Source: Rotaria sordida (lineage: Eukaryota > Rotifera > Eurotatoria > Philodinida > Philodinidae). From it: DNA of 64,000 bases. A program made the translations under genes and the position numbers. The stretch is taken from contig CAJNOL010000248.1 of NCBI GenBank assembly GCA_905250125.1, forward strand, positions 62,001-126,000, given 5' to 3'. Positions 34,534 to 47,571 of this stretch are shown piece by piece; the stretch's first letter is position 1, and each line of letters starts with the position of its first letter. The notes beneath the pieces are model-generated. The model searched no databases and was not told the DNA's origin. It saw only the letters and a program-made list of their open reading frames with translations.

Positions 34534-34965
34534 ATGAATCTTCTTCGTACATGTTATTTAACAACACGTTTAAGTCATTCATTCATACATTCTTTTATTC
34601 GTCAAACACATATAGAAGCATCAACAGAACAATCACCAATATGGATTCAACCAAAAAATGAACCTATTGAAACTAAACGTCGTCGTCTTCTTTATCAAAG
34701 TCGAAAACGTGGTATGCTAGAAAATGATCTTTTACTTAGTAATTTTGCTTCAATTTATTTATCAAAACTGAATGAATATGATCTTGATTTATATGATAAA
34801 TTAATAAATACACCATCAAATGATTGGGATTTATATTATATGGCTATAGGAAGAATAGATACACCGGAAGAATATCAACATCATATTATGGATTTACTTA
34901 AAAATTTTGTTAAAAATGAACAAAAACAAACACGTCATCGACAACCAAATGTAGTACCTGTTTAA
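34534..34965 (+). CDS. SDHAF2: succinate dehydrogenase assembly factor 2
   Basis: A single exon of 143 residues. The first ~35 residues ([17 protein letters not shown]) form a basic mitochondrial presequence. The SDH5/SdhE core follows: [20 protein letters not shown], with the RGMLE motif needed for flavin attachment, then [19 protein letters not shown] and a C-terminal acidic-to-basic helix. The protein promotes covalent FAD attachment to SDHA during complex II assembly in the mitochondrial matrix. It lies 170 bp after TMEM65 on the same strand, and a pyrimidine tract ending in TTCGAG immediately precedes the ATG. Confidence 0.95.
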   Translation: MNLLRTCYLTTRLSHSFIHSFIRQTHIEASTEQSPIWIQPKNEPIETKRRRLLYQSRKRGMLENDLLLSNFASIYLSKLNEYDLDLYDKLINTPSNDWDLYYMAIGRIDTPEEYQHHIMDLLKNFVKNEQKQTRHRQPNVVPV

Positions 34966-34999
34966 AGAAAACAAAAAATAATCTAAATTAACTTTATGA

Positions 35000-35870
35000 T
35001 ATTTTTTTTTTTGAGACTATTTAATAAATGTTTTATAGTAGCAACAAAATATAATTGTAATGTTTTATTAATTTTAACCCTTTCTTGCTGAATGTCACTT
35101 ATAAGTGTCATTTTTCAGGTTGTTGAAGAAGGATCAGCACTTATTGCAATAAATGTAAAGTTTGACTTTGTTATGCTGAAACTAATTATTTCCAATTATA
35201 CCATTGACTGGAAGAATAGATCTTTCCAACTCAATTTATATACCACAACAAATAATGATTTATGAAGTAAATGTAATTATCGTATGCTTACGATAATATT
35301 ATCATAGTATTCATTCTGTTGTAACTTTCATAGGTTTTTCTATACAATAAAAACTATCGAACATTCAATAAGGTCAACTATATCAGCATTTAAGTGATGT
35401 GATTCCAACTTTTTTTGTGCATATTATCAGACGAATTTCAGTCTCAGACCTTAAACTTTAGTCACAGACAAGAAAAAGTTAATAAAATATTCATCTTATG
35501 ATAAAGAACTTTTTTCATATTGTTTCATTAAATCAAAAATTTGTTAATTTCAAAAAGTAAAATTTCTTTTTATTGATCTAGTCTGGTTTACAATGTCTGC
35601 ATATCATACCGATTGCTATTTTTAATTTTACAAATACGTTGAATTCTAGAACTCTCTATTAATATTTCAGTTGTTTACTTAATTTATTTTCCAATAGCAA
35701 ATTAAAACAAAGAGATAATCATCATAAAAATTTTTCATACGAGAAAGTCTTGAATTAATACAATATTTTTGATAGTACTAATTCTACTTTATGTAATCGA
35801 AAAAAAATGTAATCATGATAACAAAAATAATATATGATTAAACATACAACGAAAAGATAAAAGCAAATAT
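35000..35870. other. gene-free stretch 3' of SDHAF2
   Basis: AT-rich sequence without a convincing frame or structural repeat. Confidence 0.35.
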
Positions 35871-35878
35871 AGAGAATA

Positions 35879-36072
35879 AATGATACTTATAATAACAGGG
35901 AAGAACATTGACATAATCTAAGTTCTTCTGTCAATCAATGTAAATTCTACAACAATAAATTGACGTTCGGTTTAAGCATTTATTGCTGGATTTGAATGAA
36001 TTTATTAAAGTACTCTCGAATAGTAAAACAATACGTCAACATTTGAGTTTCAAACCATTAGAGCTAGATTAA
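35879..36072. repeat. dispersed direct repeat, copy 2
   Basis: Collinear with 31965-32215 (ATCTAAGTTCTTCTGTCAAT, TCTACAACA, TTTATTAAAGTACTCTCG). It lies on the far side of the TMEM65/SDHAF2 pair. Confidence 0.6.
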
Positions 36073-36714
36073 CAATTTTGACTTGGCAGACAGTTCTGAT
36101 TGTAGTCATGTAGAATTCAAAATCTTTCTTTAATTCATTAATCACTGCATATAAGTTTGGATTGAACGTGCCAATATTTGCATTAAAGTGTTGGTATGAG
36201 CCATCCTATGCGGATGTATATGTGTCCAAGTAGTGAAAATTACATAAAGCTCGGCGATAATGCTTATTAACCACAATACTATATTAAGAAAAACTTGTCG
36301 AGAAATATGCTAACCTAATTGAATTTTTTCTGAAATACTTTGATTTTTATTGATTTCAAGAGATTAAAAAGTATTTACCTTTCCTTCGCATTCGACGACA
36401 GGAACAGTATGTATTATAGAGTAGCTGACTAATTTCAGTTCTAGAAAATAAATCAAAATATCGTCGACACTTACATTGCCAAAGATGAATTATTAATCAA
36501 ATTCGAGCGATGACATTCATATTAGAGCAGTTAAATAAGCTATAGATAAATATTAGGCTCAGGCACAGATGTGGTTGAACACATTATCGACACCTAATCC
36601 ATTGTGTATATAGAGATGAGCATAGGTTGTGATTGCACGGCGCACTCCCACGCCTCGACACTGATAGAAGGGTGGATATGGGGTAGCGTTTGAGATGACT
36701 GAGGTTTTTGGTCA

Positions 36715-36895
36715 TTTTTTGTAATGTCTTGCAGAAATGAGTGATTTCAAAACGATTTCATCGTATGCAATATTGGAGAAAAAGACGTCTCTCTGGTCTT
36801 CTCTTTCGATTGGTAACAACCGCAGGTGTCTCGTTATTTGCGTTCTTGAGTTATCCAAAAAACAGTAGAGCGCACTATATTTTGAAATGAGCAAA
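36715..36895. mobile_element. solo arm of the foldback MITE family
   Basis: TTCTCTTTCGATTGGT, CGTTCTTGAGTTATCCAAAA and GCGCACTATATTTTGAAATG match one arm of the elements at 16753 and 59125. GCAATATTGGAGAAAAAGAC matches the inner pair at 2572-2667. No inverted partner is found nearby, so only one half remains. Confidence 0.55.
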
Positions 36896-37142
36896 AGAGC
36901 CAAGTCTGCAATCGATACGAAATATTGATCTAGTAACACGTCCAATTCACTCGAAGGAACAAAGAAATTACAGATGGCGTTCGAAAATAGTCTAATGATT
37001 CACCAATGTTTACAGGAAGAGGTGCAACTATAGTCGTTACTTAGAAAATGGTATTGCTCAGACGATTACACAGACTTTCGAAAACAATCAAATAAGGGTG
37101 AATAAGTTCATTTAACTCTTTTGAAAAAAATTAACTTTTTCA

Positions 37143-37394
37143 ATGTCGGAAAACGATAACAAGAGTGGAACATCGACTGAATCTCGAGAAGAAGTCAAAG
37201 GATTAGTGGGACCAGCAATGACATCAACTGATGCGCCTCGTACGAAAAATATTTCTCAGTCGCATGCTGGTGGCGGTGCTGAACGATTGGGTCCAACTGC
37301 TGGATTGGGTACGAATACAGGTGCCGGTGGTCTAACAACGATCACATCCGATCAACAGGATAAGCATCATGTTACTGATGATTTGAAAAAGTAA
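37143..37394 (+). CDS. small hydrophilic protein, unknown
   Basis: 83 codons from ATG to TAA, GC-richer than the flanks. The protein is hydrophilic and low in hydrophobic residues, with a Gly/Thr-rich middle (GPTAGLGTNTGAGGLTT) and a His/Asp/Lys end. It lacks cysteines, tryptophan and membrane segments, so it is probably disordered. The final AAAAAGTAATTT could instead be a splice donor, in which case this is only a first exon. The family is not recognised. The nearest confirmed gene (POC5) lies downstream on the opposite strand. Confidence 0.45.
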   Translation: MSENDNKSGTSTESREEVKGLVGPAMTSTDAPRTKNISQSHAGGGAERLGPTAGLGTNTGAGGLTTITSDQQDKHHVTDDLKK

Positions 37395-37811
37395 TTTTAT
37401 TTTTTGTAACGCAGTTTTTTTAATATATTCAAGCAATATCAGCCAAAGAAAGTACATAAAAGAATAAATGTTCTGAAGTAGCATTTTGCCAGAGGCCAAA
37501 CAGTTATATCAGCTCTCGATGTACCTTATAGCGCAAGCAACTGCAGACTATTTGTTTCCTCTCTATTGTTGATTTACATGTTAAAGAACTCCAACAATGA
37601 ATATTATTCAATTTCAATTTTCCGTCATTGATTCACTTTATGCAAGTTAAAGATCTAATTCATACAAATAATAAAAATTTTCATTTTTGACTAGATGTTG
37701 TATTTATTGAAATTCTAATAACTGTTTCACATATATCTGTTACATATATAAATACTAGAAATATTTGTATAAATCAAATATGATAGAAAAAAATAAACAA
37801 GAAAAATCTAT

Positions 37812-40418
37812 TTAAGTGAACGAATATAATAAATAAAATGGAGATTTTGATGAATAAATATTATTAATATGTGCATGACGTTCAACTAATATATTACTAT
37901 TTGTTGTCACCGTCGATGGATGTTTATAAAAAGTTAAATGATGATGATGATGATTAGACTAGAAAAAAAAACAGAATAAAGATATTTTTATTTTTCTATA
38001 ATGATATCATATATGAATAGAACGTCCATCTCCAGTAGAACACATTGTACTTGGTAAATATTCTTTATCACCAGTTATTGATGAGCCTGTTAATGTTACA
38101 CCTTCATCACTATTATCATTATCTAAAAGTAAAAAAAAAACATATTATAATAGTTGTGTTTTATTTTTGACCTTCGAGAATGTTTAGCAACTAATGAAAG
38201 AATATCCTCAAAGTGTCCAATGAATTTCTAATCAAGATTATACTCATATGATAGACTATGATGAACAACATCAAAGTCTAAGATAGTTCGATTTGAAACT
38301 TGTACAAATAAAACAACAAGTTTACCATGAAAGTTTCATTACTTTTAGTGCTTTACATCCGATCAAAGACATACAAAAATCAGTGACATTTTTTTCCAAT
38401 GAACTAATATCCTTCAGAACTTTATTTGTGTAAAGTTTCAAGTCAAAATTCGATTTTCATCGTGACTTGAGAAGAACTACAGGCTCAGACAACCGAATTA
38501 TTTTAGATTTTGACACTACCAGAAAACAAGATTTTTTTTACTAGACAAAAACAAAGGAATTCTTTACTCAAAAATCAGAGTTTTTTTTTTGTTTTAGAAA
38601 AACCTTTGGCTTTCTATTGGACCTAATAAAATTTTTCTTACTGAAAAGAAAGTTATAATATCATGTAAATATACGAAAGAATTAGAGAGTTTATTCATAT
38701 ATTCGAAATGAATTAAAAGCATAAAAACATACTTTTATGTTTACAATATTCTCGTTGTTGTTTTTCATTAATTATAATATTTAATTCATGTTCATCTTTA
38801 AATAGAACAGACATAGCTTCCATATTTAAAGCACAAACACCACGCATAAAAGCTTTTTTAAGATATTTATCATGTGGTTTTTTATCAAATTTTAATCGAT
38901 TTATTTCTTCATTTGCATTTAATAATTGTAATTCTAATTGTTTATATTTCATTTCATATTTATGATATAATTCATTAAGAATAATTTTCGATTTTTTTTT
39001 ACATATTAATTCAAAATGTTTTTTCCATTCTCGTTCAATCATATATTTCCAATTGATGAATACTTTCTAGATAGAAGAATATTAATTAATATAAATCTAA
39101 GAAAACAAAAATAATCTATACTCTTTTTATCTTTTCTTCATAAAAATGTTTAGCTAATAATAATAAATATTTTTGTTGTCTTTTTTCAATATAAAATATA
39201 CGCCATTGATAATAATGATAATAAAGAATAGTTTTATTTTGAAATAAATCTAATGATTTATCAAGATTTTTTTCTATTTGATTTTTTTGATCAATTATAT
39301 ATTCATAATGTATTAATATTTCACGCATATTTTTTATATCTTGATTTAAATGAATATATTCTTTTATTTGACTAAAAATAAAATTAAATATTTATTTCAT
39401 TTTTGTTTTTTTTTTATTTTATTTTAATTTACATTTCTTTTTCATATAAAATATTTCGTTGAGCTTCTTCATAAAATTGTAAACGTAATTTATCAAATTC
39501 ATTCTTTAAAAAATATACAAATCATTAAATAAGAACAAAAACAAAAAAAAAACAAATGATAAAAGTTTTACTATGAGATTTTTTTTCATGACTAAATACC
39601 AATGATCCATTTTTTCAGTTATTAATTCTGAACAATGAAGACGATGATGAACTTCTTCTGATAATATTTGTTTTTCTTGATTTTCTATTGTTAAATAAAT
39701 CAATCGAAATAATTTATTTGTGTCTTCTTTTATTGCAGACAGTTTTCTTTAATTGAAGGAAAACAAGCGAAAAATACATATAGTAAAATGATCAGTGTAT
39801 ATATATAGTGCGATTTAAAAAAGAAATTAATCCAATATTTTGAAGATATTTTATTTTTTCGTTCATTTTGAAATTTAGTTGATCTTATCGAAATTCGACT
39901 AAAAAAACTAACAACCATATCGAAGGATACCATAAGTTCTTTTTGTTATCGATATATAAAGATATTCGATACAACTGATCTTGATTATGAACCTAAGAAA
40001 AATTAGATATTATGATGTGATCCGAAAAAAGTTATATGGGAAGGACTCAACTCTTCCTGGTCATGTCGGTAGAGCGAACGAAAATTCTCTCCTAATATTT
40101 CTACAGTATGATTCAAGTCGAAAAACTGATCCGTTTGGTTACGAGCATTACTCCGAAGTTTATTTATTTCTCACCATTATTAGATTTTATTATATCAATA
40201 TGATGTGTTCTTGGACTATTTAAATCAATAAAATCAGTAACGAGTTGTCTAGTTTGATTACTTGGAAGATTATCAGTAGGAAGAATAATATTTCGTTGTA
40301 ATACATCATCATTTTCATTCTAAATCAAAAAAAAAAGTTACATAAGTCAAATTATCCTATAACAAACCGTTAATTGTGATGCTATAAAAGATCTAGATAG
40401 ATTGAAATTAACTGACAT
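37812..40418 (-). CDS. POC5: POC5 centriolar protein
   Basis: Minus-strand exons: 40368-40418, 40175-40319, 39572-39726, 39433-39503, 39122-39371, 38733-39066, then 38007-38122 (ending in TGA) or a splice to 37812-37958. It encodes a Gln/Lys/Glu-rich coiled-coil protein of roughly 340-370 residues. Diagnostic segments are YYQWRIFYIEKRQQKYLLLL, VFINWKYMIEREWKKHFELI and LKKAFMRGVCALNMEAM, which match the C-terminal half of POC5, a centrin-binding protein needed for centriole elongation. The early exons are less conserved, and the acceptor of exon 3 (39726) is the least certain. The last exon, with ILVERHAHI, resembles the family's C-terminal VEKH segment, but its donor is unclear. It lies 118 bp downstream of MRPL4 on the same strand. 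Confidence 0.8.
38160..38700. other. POC5 intron 6 with repeat-like sequence
   Basis: A non-coding intron longer than its neighbours. Contains words related to the foldback elements (AAGTTTCAAGTCAAAATTCG near 38436) and A-rich runs; probably transposon-derived. Confidence 0.3.
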
Positions 40419-40536
40419 TTTATTTATCTTAAAAAAAAAAAAAATACATCTAAAACAATAAACAAAGATATTAAGTTTTGATTTCTTTTTTTTTATTTTA
40501 GTCTTCTAACAAAAAAAAAACAAACAACAACAACAA

Positions 40537-41880
40537 TTAAGGTTCATCAGGTGGTGGTGGTGGTTGATCTTTTTGTGTATCATATGAATGTAATGCATGT
40601 AAAAGTTTTTTTTCTATTTTATTTAATGCTCGAATTGTTAATACCAATGTTGTATGTTTTAATATACTATAAACATTCAAACCTAAAATATGATTGAAAA
40701 ACTAAAATTAAAATACAAAAATTCTATTTACCATAAACAGGCATCAATGTAAATCCTTCAGTTTTAGCACATGCAAACATAATATTATGTGGCATAATAT
40801 CCGTACTATTATAATAAATAATTAGATAATTATTATTATTTATTTAATAACATACTCATCAACAAATAGTATCGATGGTCCCCAAAAACGATCTTCACTT
40901 AATTCTTGAAGGTACTATAAAACAAAAACAAAAAAAAATAATATTAAAATAAGAAACAGAATATTCATACTGTTGGTTGATGAGTTGGTAAATCAAATGA
41001 ATCAACAAAATGTACATCATTCTATGAGAAAAAAAAATAGATTTAATAACAAAAAAAAAAGCTTTTTTTAATTAAATCTACTTGATGTAATTTAACAGTT
41101 AATGCTGTACAAAGACCTTCAATACGTTTTTCTTTTGGAAGAACATAAAAAAATGATGTTGGACCTTTTGGTCCATTAACTTTATAACCACCTTTCCATT
41201 GAGGACCATAACGTGATTTATGTCGTGCTCGACCAGTTCCTTTTTGTGGCCAAGGTTTTGCTCTCATATTTGGATATTCATGATGTGGTGGTGTATATGC
41301 CCAATCCTTTATTTTAGGAAAAAAAAAAAACAAAACAAAACATGATAATAATATTATTAAATAATTTTACTTACAATTGTTTTGTAAGTTTTTTGCCATT
41401 CAATATTTTCATAGAGAATATCTAATCTATAATTAAAATATAAATAAAGATAAATAATTAATTAAAAAAATTTACCTTGGTGAAGTTTGCCAAATCGATG
41501 GATGTAAATCAACAATACCTAATTTTTCATCACGTTTTTGTCCTAATGTTTCAAGCCAAGCTTGTAATGATGGATAACGTATATGAGGATATTCAAGTTG
41601 TCGACTAACAATTAATGGAAGTTGTTGAGGAATAGAATTTGTTGATGATTCAGCTTAAAATATATCAACATCATCATCATTTTATTAAATAAAATTTCAA
41701 TAAAAAAAAAAGAAATTAACATACGAGAAAAAGTTGATGATTGTGAAGAACTTTCAAAATATCGAATAGATCGAACAATCGCACAATATCGAAAAATCTA
41801 AGATAAATTTATTTACAATTCTTCCAAGCAAAAAACAAAAACAACGAAATTACCTTGGTTAGAGATAAAGACTTGATCAT
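40537..41880 (-). CDS. MRPL4: mitochondrial ribosomal protein uL4m
   Basis: Nine minus-strand exons, 41854-41880, 41725-41797, 41476-41653, 41375-41426, 41082-41306, 40971-41021, 40856-40914, 40732-40805 and 40537-40682, yield 294 residues (human ~311). The basic N-terminus suits mitochondrial import. The uL4 core is clear: [58 protein letters not shown] and [20 protein letters not shown]. The protein lines the exit-tunnel region of the large mitoribosomal subunit. The C-terminus adds a proline run (QPPPPPDEP). All introns are short (about 50-70 nt). A TTTTCAG acceptor-like site lies about 24 nt upstream of the ATG. Confidence 0.95.
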
Positions 41881-42746
41881 TATTGATATTTAGCAATAGA
41901 ATTTACTACTGAAAATTATGAATTACATATACTAATTCTCTATTGGTACTTGTCAGATTGCTTTTTTTTTCGATAGAGGACGTAATAGTTCTATTAATGA
42001 ATATACATAAAAATTTAACATGATGTTTTCAAATTTATTTCTATCCCTTGCTATATTTATTTGAAAGTTATACTAACATTAGTAATGTTACATATAATAA
42101 GATTGAAATTTCACTAAGATAAAAAATAATAAAACATTATAGGATGTTTATCATCAATAGAGTCCATCGGATTCAAAGATTCTTGGACCCGATAGGCTTT
42201 AATCACCAATGAACCAGTGACGAAGACGGGGCTCACACTCCGTAGCCCAAATATCTGGCTTCTCCACTGCAATGAATTCGTGCAAAATTGTTTACAATCT
42301 CCCAAACTGTATTAAGTGACGATTAGAGCACAGTGGGTCGGTGTATATGCCTTCTTTCGACTTCATGGAGGCGGACTGAGCTCCCCTACAAGTTTTTTTT
42401 TCCATCTTTGCATTACTAACTGTTGTACTTTAATAATAAAAGCTTGCTTGTTGAAATTGAAAAGATATTAGTACTAAACAAAGATATATATAGTTTTATG
42501 AAATGATGAATTTCTTTGCAATGTTAAGTACTACTTGACACAAATGTTCATTTTGACGATAACAGTTAATTAAAACCAAAAGTCAAAATTTATTTTGTCG
42601 ATTTTAATTATTTTTTTTCTTTAACTATAAATCTTCAAGTCAGCAATAAAATTTTTAATATTAAATTCTTTAATAGTGTTATAAAAACCTATTAATTAAA
42701 ATATATTAATCAGTTTTCTATAGATAATTTATATACAATATAAAAT

Positions 42747-42923
42747 TTAATATCGTCGAATGAGCGTCCTTAGGCCATCTTTACCTGACAGTATTAGCAA
42801 TTCAATAATAATCGAACTAATGCTGTTTGGTAAGATGAAATTCAGCTGCTCTTTAAATTTAAAAAAAAAAAAAAAATGAAAATATCTAAGATTTCTTCAT
42901 ATATATATACTTACGTTACTCAT
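42747..42923 (-). CDS. putative 36-residue two-exon small protein
   Basis: Exon 1 (42915-42923) encodes MSN and ends at a consensus GTAAGT donor. The 66-nt intron ends in a long T tract and AAAGAG. Exon 2 (42747-42848) continues in phase to TAA. The product has a hydrophobic middle (SISSIIIELLILSG) and a basic end (KDGLRTLIRRY). The length would suit a small membrane or mitochondrial microprotein. The family is not recognised. A second GTAAAG donor inside exon 2 means more exons are possible. Confidence 0.35.
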
Positions 42924-42929
42924 ATTATA

Positions 42930-45900
42930 TTGAATGATGAATACTAAAGAAAAAAGTTGTCTATTTATACAAAAATTTACTATTGACCAACATTCTCTCT
43001 CTCTCGTCCTTTTCTTTTTTCGTACGATGATAAAGGGCGTACTCTGTACGAATTATATTGACGAAGGATTATCGTTGATATAGGCACGAGTTCATCCGCC
43101 CTATCTAACGATTGGATCATTCGTGTTCAATCTTTCGATCCTTTTCCTAATATATATACAACAGACAGAGACAAACGGCACGTGTAATTAGTTTGTCAAT
43201 TAGGTGATGGGTATTAGATATTGACATTTGTTTGTGTGTACATATACACGGATGTCGAAAAGAATATCCTGTTTACAAAGATGTCACATATACGTTATAT
43301 TTACTTGTAAGAATAAGATAATAATTATTTGCTAAAAAACAAAAAAAAGAGGTTTTTTGTTTTGTTAGAAGTAAACTAAATATAATCTTAATTATATTAA
43401 AGAATTAGTATATTGTATTTTTAAAAATAATTTTATAAAATATAATGTAAAAACAAAAGTAAATATTTCATCAAAATTATAAAAAATTACATTAGATACA
43501 AAAAAAAAAAAAAGAACAATTCAGTATAAATCATAACTATTACATCTTTTTCGATTTTTGTGCCAAAACAAAAAAAAAGTATCAAATAAAGATTGTCCCA
43601 ATCATTTAGATGTATAATCTGTGAATCAATAATTCTTTTCTATCCATTGAATATATTAAATCTAGAATGACAATATTTTTTCATCATTCATTTCATATTA
43701 TTATACTGACGACAATATCACGCTTTGTAGTATTTTTCAATGATATTTTTAGAAAAAATGAGAAATGTCTTTTATTTCCTTTTTTGATTGTACATCTTAG
43801 AATCTTTGAAGGAGTCTCATCATTGTAACTAATTGCTTCTTTTGTTTTTTTTTTTATTTAAAAGACCGTGTCGTGATAAAGTCCTTTTTGTTTTGTATTA
43901 GACATTGTTCCTATTATATATAAAAGAGTACTTTTAAAATTTACATGCTATTTTTTGAGAGCTTTTCAGGACATTGAACTTTCTTTTTCTTCTCTTGAAA
44001 AAGTAACAAATTCTTTCATACTTATTAAAAATGCAAAAGAATATTAAGTCATTTTTATAAAGCAAATATATAACAAAAAAAGTTTTTATTACAAACTGAT
44101 TGATATCAGTTAATATTCGATGTTTTAATTCGAAAAATATAGTTTGAATATTTTTACATCTTAATCTATATAAATAGTTATTATATATCATGGGCTTTTT
44201 TTTCTCTCAGTTGTTGGCCAAGTAAAGTTTGTATTCATAGTTTGAGAATGAAGAATATTTCGATAATTAATTAATCAAAATGTTTGTAATTTAGAAATTA
44301 CGCTTGAAAAGAAATAATAATAAAAAAATCGCAACTCAATTGGCAGTTAGTGATGCGCAGAACCTATCCGGAAATAACTTTTAACTCTGTCCGTGTTCCA
44401 GGATCATCTTGCTCATATCTACTAGCACTGTTTGCAAATTTAATAATTTTCTTAGAACTGATGATAGTATTAAAAATGAAATAAAACAACTGTGTTATAG
44501 CATTAGGTGATATGTGATCAAAGTCATTTGAATAGTTGAGATGTGCGAAAGAATAGTCGATAAATTAATTAGTATGATTTTATTTCACTAAATTTTGTGA
44601 ACAGAATAGATATGTATAATGTGGTATATAGAATGTTTAAAGTAATATTAGGCATAGAAACTTCAAATATCTCGTAAGACGAAAGAACATATTGATGTGA
44701 ATATTTTTTATTATAGAAATTGAATTAACTTCTTAAGATTTATGAAATTGACACTTAAGCTAAATTTCCTTTGACGACTTTTAAATATCAATTTACATTA
44801 TATAAAATATTCAATTCAGTCTACTCATTTATCTTATTTAAGAAATATACGACATATTTAATTTATTATTTTTTAACAACTAAATCAAATTCCTGTTCAA
44901 TTACATTTTTTTTTTGTACAAAAATTTCAAAATTATTTTCTTTAATCCACCAAATAAGTTTTCGAAATCTAAATGATTGAATAATTGTAAAACTTGTATT
45001 ATTTGTTAAAAAAAAAAAGAAACAAAATACAATTACAATGTTGAAATCATAGTTGAAGAAAAAATAATATAAATAATTATCATTGAGAATTGCTTGTTTA
45101 CATTGTCAATAAGATATAACATCAAAGAAAATATTCTAATTTTAGATTATATTTACTTGTTTCTTTTTTGTTTTCATTTTCCATACAAATTTATTATTTC
45201 CGTAATTTTGTTGTTTGCTGTTTATATATCACATCATAGTGCAAAAATTTACACATTAAAAAAAGAAAAGAATAGGACATTCTTTTTTTTTTCAATATAA
45301 TTATTCGTCAATTATATTGGATTATCGATTTTTTTTTGTCATCATTAATTAATCTTCAATTTTATTTTAATAGAAAATATTAAATTATTAGTTTTTTTGA
45401 CTTTACAATTGATCTTTTCATTCGCCTTCAGATTTATCCAGGGATTACTTTGACATGACAAGAATAAACAACTAAGACATATCAAATTGCTAATAACTAT
45501 CAAGCTGTTAAACACGATCTCTGTGAAACAAAACAAAAAAGTGAATTAAAGAAATAAGGACACCAACATCGACAATTATCATTATCTTTTGAACAAGTAT
45601 TGAAATTGATTTTCATATGAAATAGAAAATATTAATTACAATCACATGTTGACTATGACTTTTAGTAAATATTCCCGAATAAATCAATTTAATCGAATAG
45701 CTATTTGCCTATAATGATATGAAAGTATGAGGGTATTTTTTGGGTAATAACTGTCACAGTGTGAATTCAATCTATTTACTTCTATTGTTCATAATTAAAT
45801 AAGCTTTGCATTACAAACATTTTCAATTTACTACATAAATATAAACAAAGCAAAAAATTTCGAATAGTTCTTTTTAAAACATTACTAATTCGAATAAAAA

Positions 45901-47565
45901 ATTGTCTTAAGCATAACCGAAAAAATCATATATTATTAATTTTTTTGCATAGTACTATTTCATAATTGATTGAATTTATTATAACTTTTTTTTTTTCTAA
46001 CAATCAATCATATTGACCATTTTAATGAAAAAGAAAAAGTCTATACTTTTACTCATGTATATCATTCTTAAATATTTCTTTGTTAAATATCATGTTTCAA
46101 GAGCACATTAGTTTTATCATATAAGTGATGGGTTTGCACAAAGATTCTATAATGTAATATACTCTAAAAGACTAAATGTTATGACGATTAGAAGAGAAGA
46201 AGAACGTCTATTAACAAACTAATGAATTCTAGCACGTCATGTTAGAGTACACAAATTTTCTCTTTTTCTGAAGTATAGGCGCACATGATCAATATTGTAG
46301 AAAAACGCACGCACGTTATGATAGCTGGTTATTATAAGCTGACAGTTGCTGAATATTGGTAATAGTTTCTTTTATTAATTTCATAGAGTTTGTTATAACT
46401 TTTTTTATATGATCTGTTAAATTATCCATATGTGATGGTTTAATAGAGCAGATAATAAAATATTTCAATAGAAATATTATTATACTTCTAATATGATATT
46501 TCAATGATTTTGCTTTATTAATATATTACAATTTAGACAAAAAACAAAATTTATATATATAATCAGAGGAAAGTTTAGTTTTTAAAAGTTATGACATAGA
46601 CACATATTTCCGGATTTTTTTTTTTTATTCATTATTTGCACCTATTATTTGATTGTTGCATGACTGTTATTGACGTCAGTAAATATCGATGCATGACATG
46701 TTAGTGCAATCGGCAGGCCAATCACGATTTAACGCATGACATGAGACCAAATAATCTATGATTTTATTAGTCAAACTCAACTAACATATATATATAGTAG
46801 AATAACACACACAAAAAAGAAAAAGAATAAATTTATCTGATTATTAAAACATTTTGTAATTTTATGATCATATGGCTTTGTTTGTTGCTTATCTTTTATA
46901 TTTTTTAGAAGGAAAAATTAAAAAATAAGATAAGTGAAAAAATTATAACAACATTTTTTTTATTATCGTGAACATCAGCATCTACAATGTTTCAACAAAG
47001 GTCAAACAAATCAGATTTATGCTTGTACGTATTTTTCGAAAAACAAAAGAAAACCCATGTTTATATTGATGTCAATGAATACTATTTTGCTCATCAAAAA
47101 CACAACAAAAAAAAACAATGACAGTTTATTTATAGTAGAAAACCTAAATCCTATCCTTTTTTTTCATTTCCTTTCTGTCATTTTCTTAAAGTACTAACAA
47201 GATAGACTAACAGTTAGCTTGTCAAGAATATTAACAACATAGGATCATATTAAACAGACAAGGATAGCTATCTATTCTCATTGGGTCGGTTTCTTTTCTC
47301 TGTTTCTTTTCTTTTCTTATTTCTTCTATTCTTTTCCCTCATTTACACACAAATCAAACTTAGATTCTTTCGTTTTCTATATAAACTATTTCGATTCATA
47401 TGACTAATACATCTACTTAGATATTTATATTTCTTATGACTAGTATATAGCAGAAGAAAATTTTCTTCTTTTTGTTTTTTTTTTGCTGTTTCTTCATACC
47501 CTTCGATCGAATTACAATATAATACTGCTTTTATAACATTTACTTATTGACTATCCATTATTCAA
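42930..47565. other. 4.6-kb gene-free AT-rich stretch
   Basis: Long AT-rich interval with homopolymer runs. Short open frames (for example 43934-44191, 44771-44980, 46316-46504) are composed of AT-biased residues without domains. A locally GC-richer patch near 44345-44430 has no frame. I see no RNA gene. Confidence 0.4.
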
Positions 47566-47571
47566 TACATA

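Noticed and set aside
42114..42305. 63-residue minus-strand frame
   Set aside because: Overlaps the dispersed GGACCCGA repeat family and has no splice partner or recognisable motif.
46316..46504. 62-residue minus-strand frame with hydrophobic start
   Set aside because: AT-biased composition in a gene desert; no homologous motif recognised, so chance is more likely.
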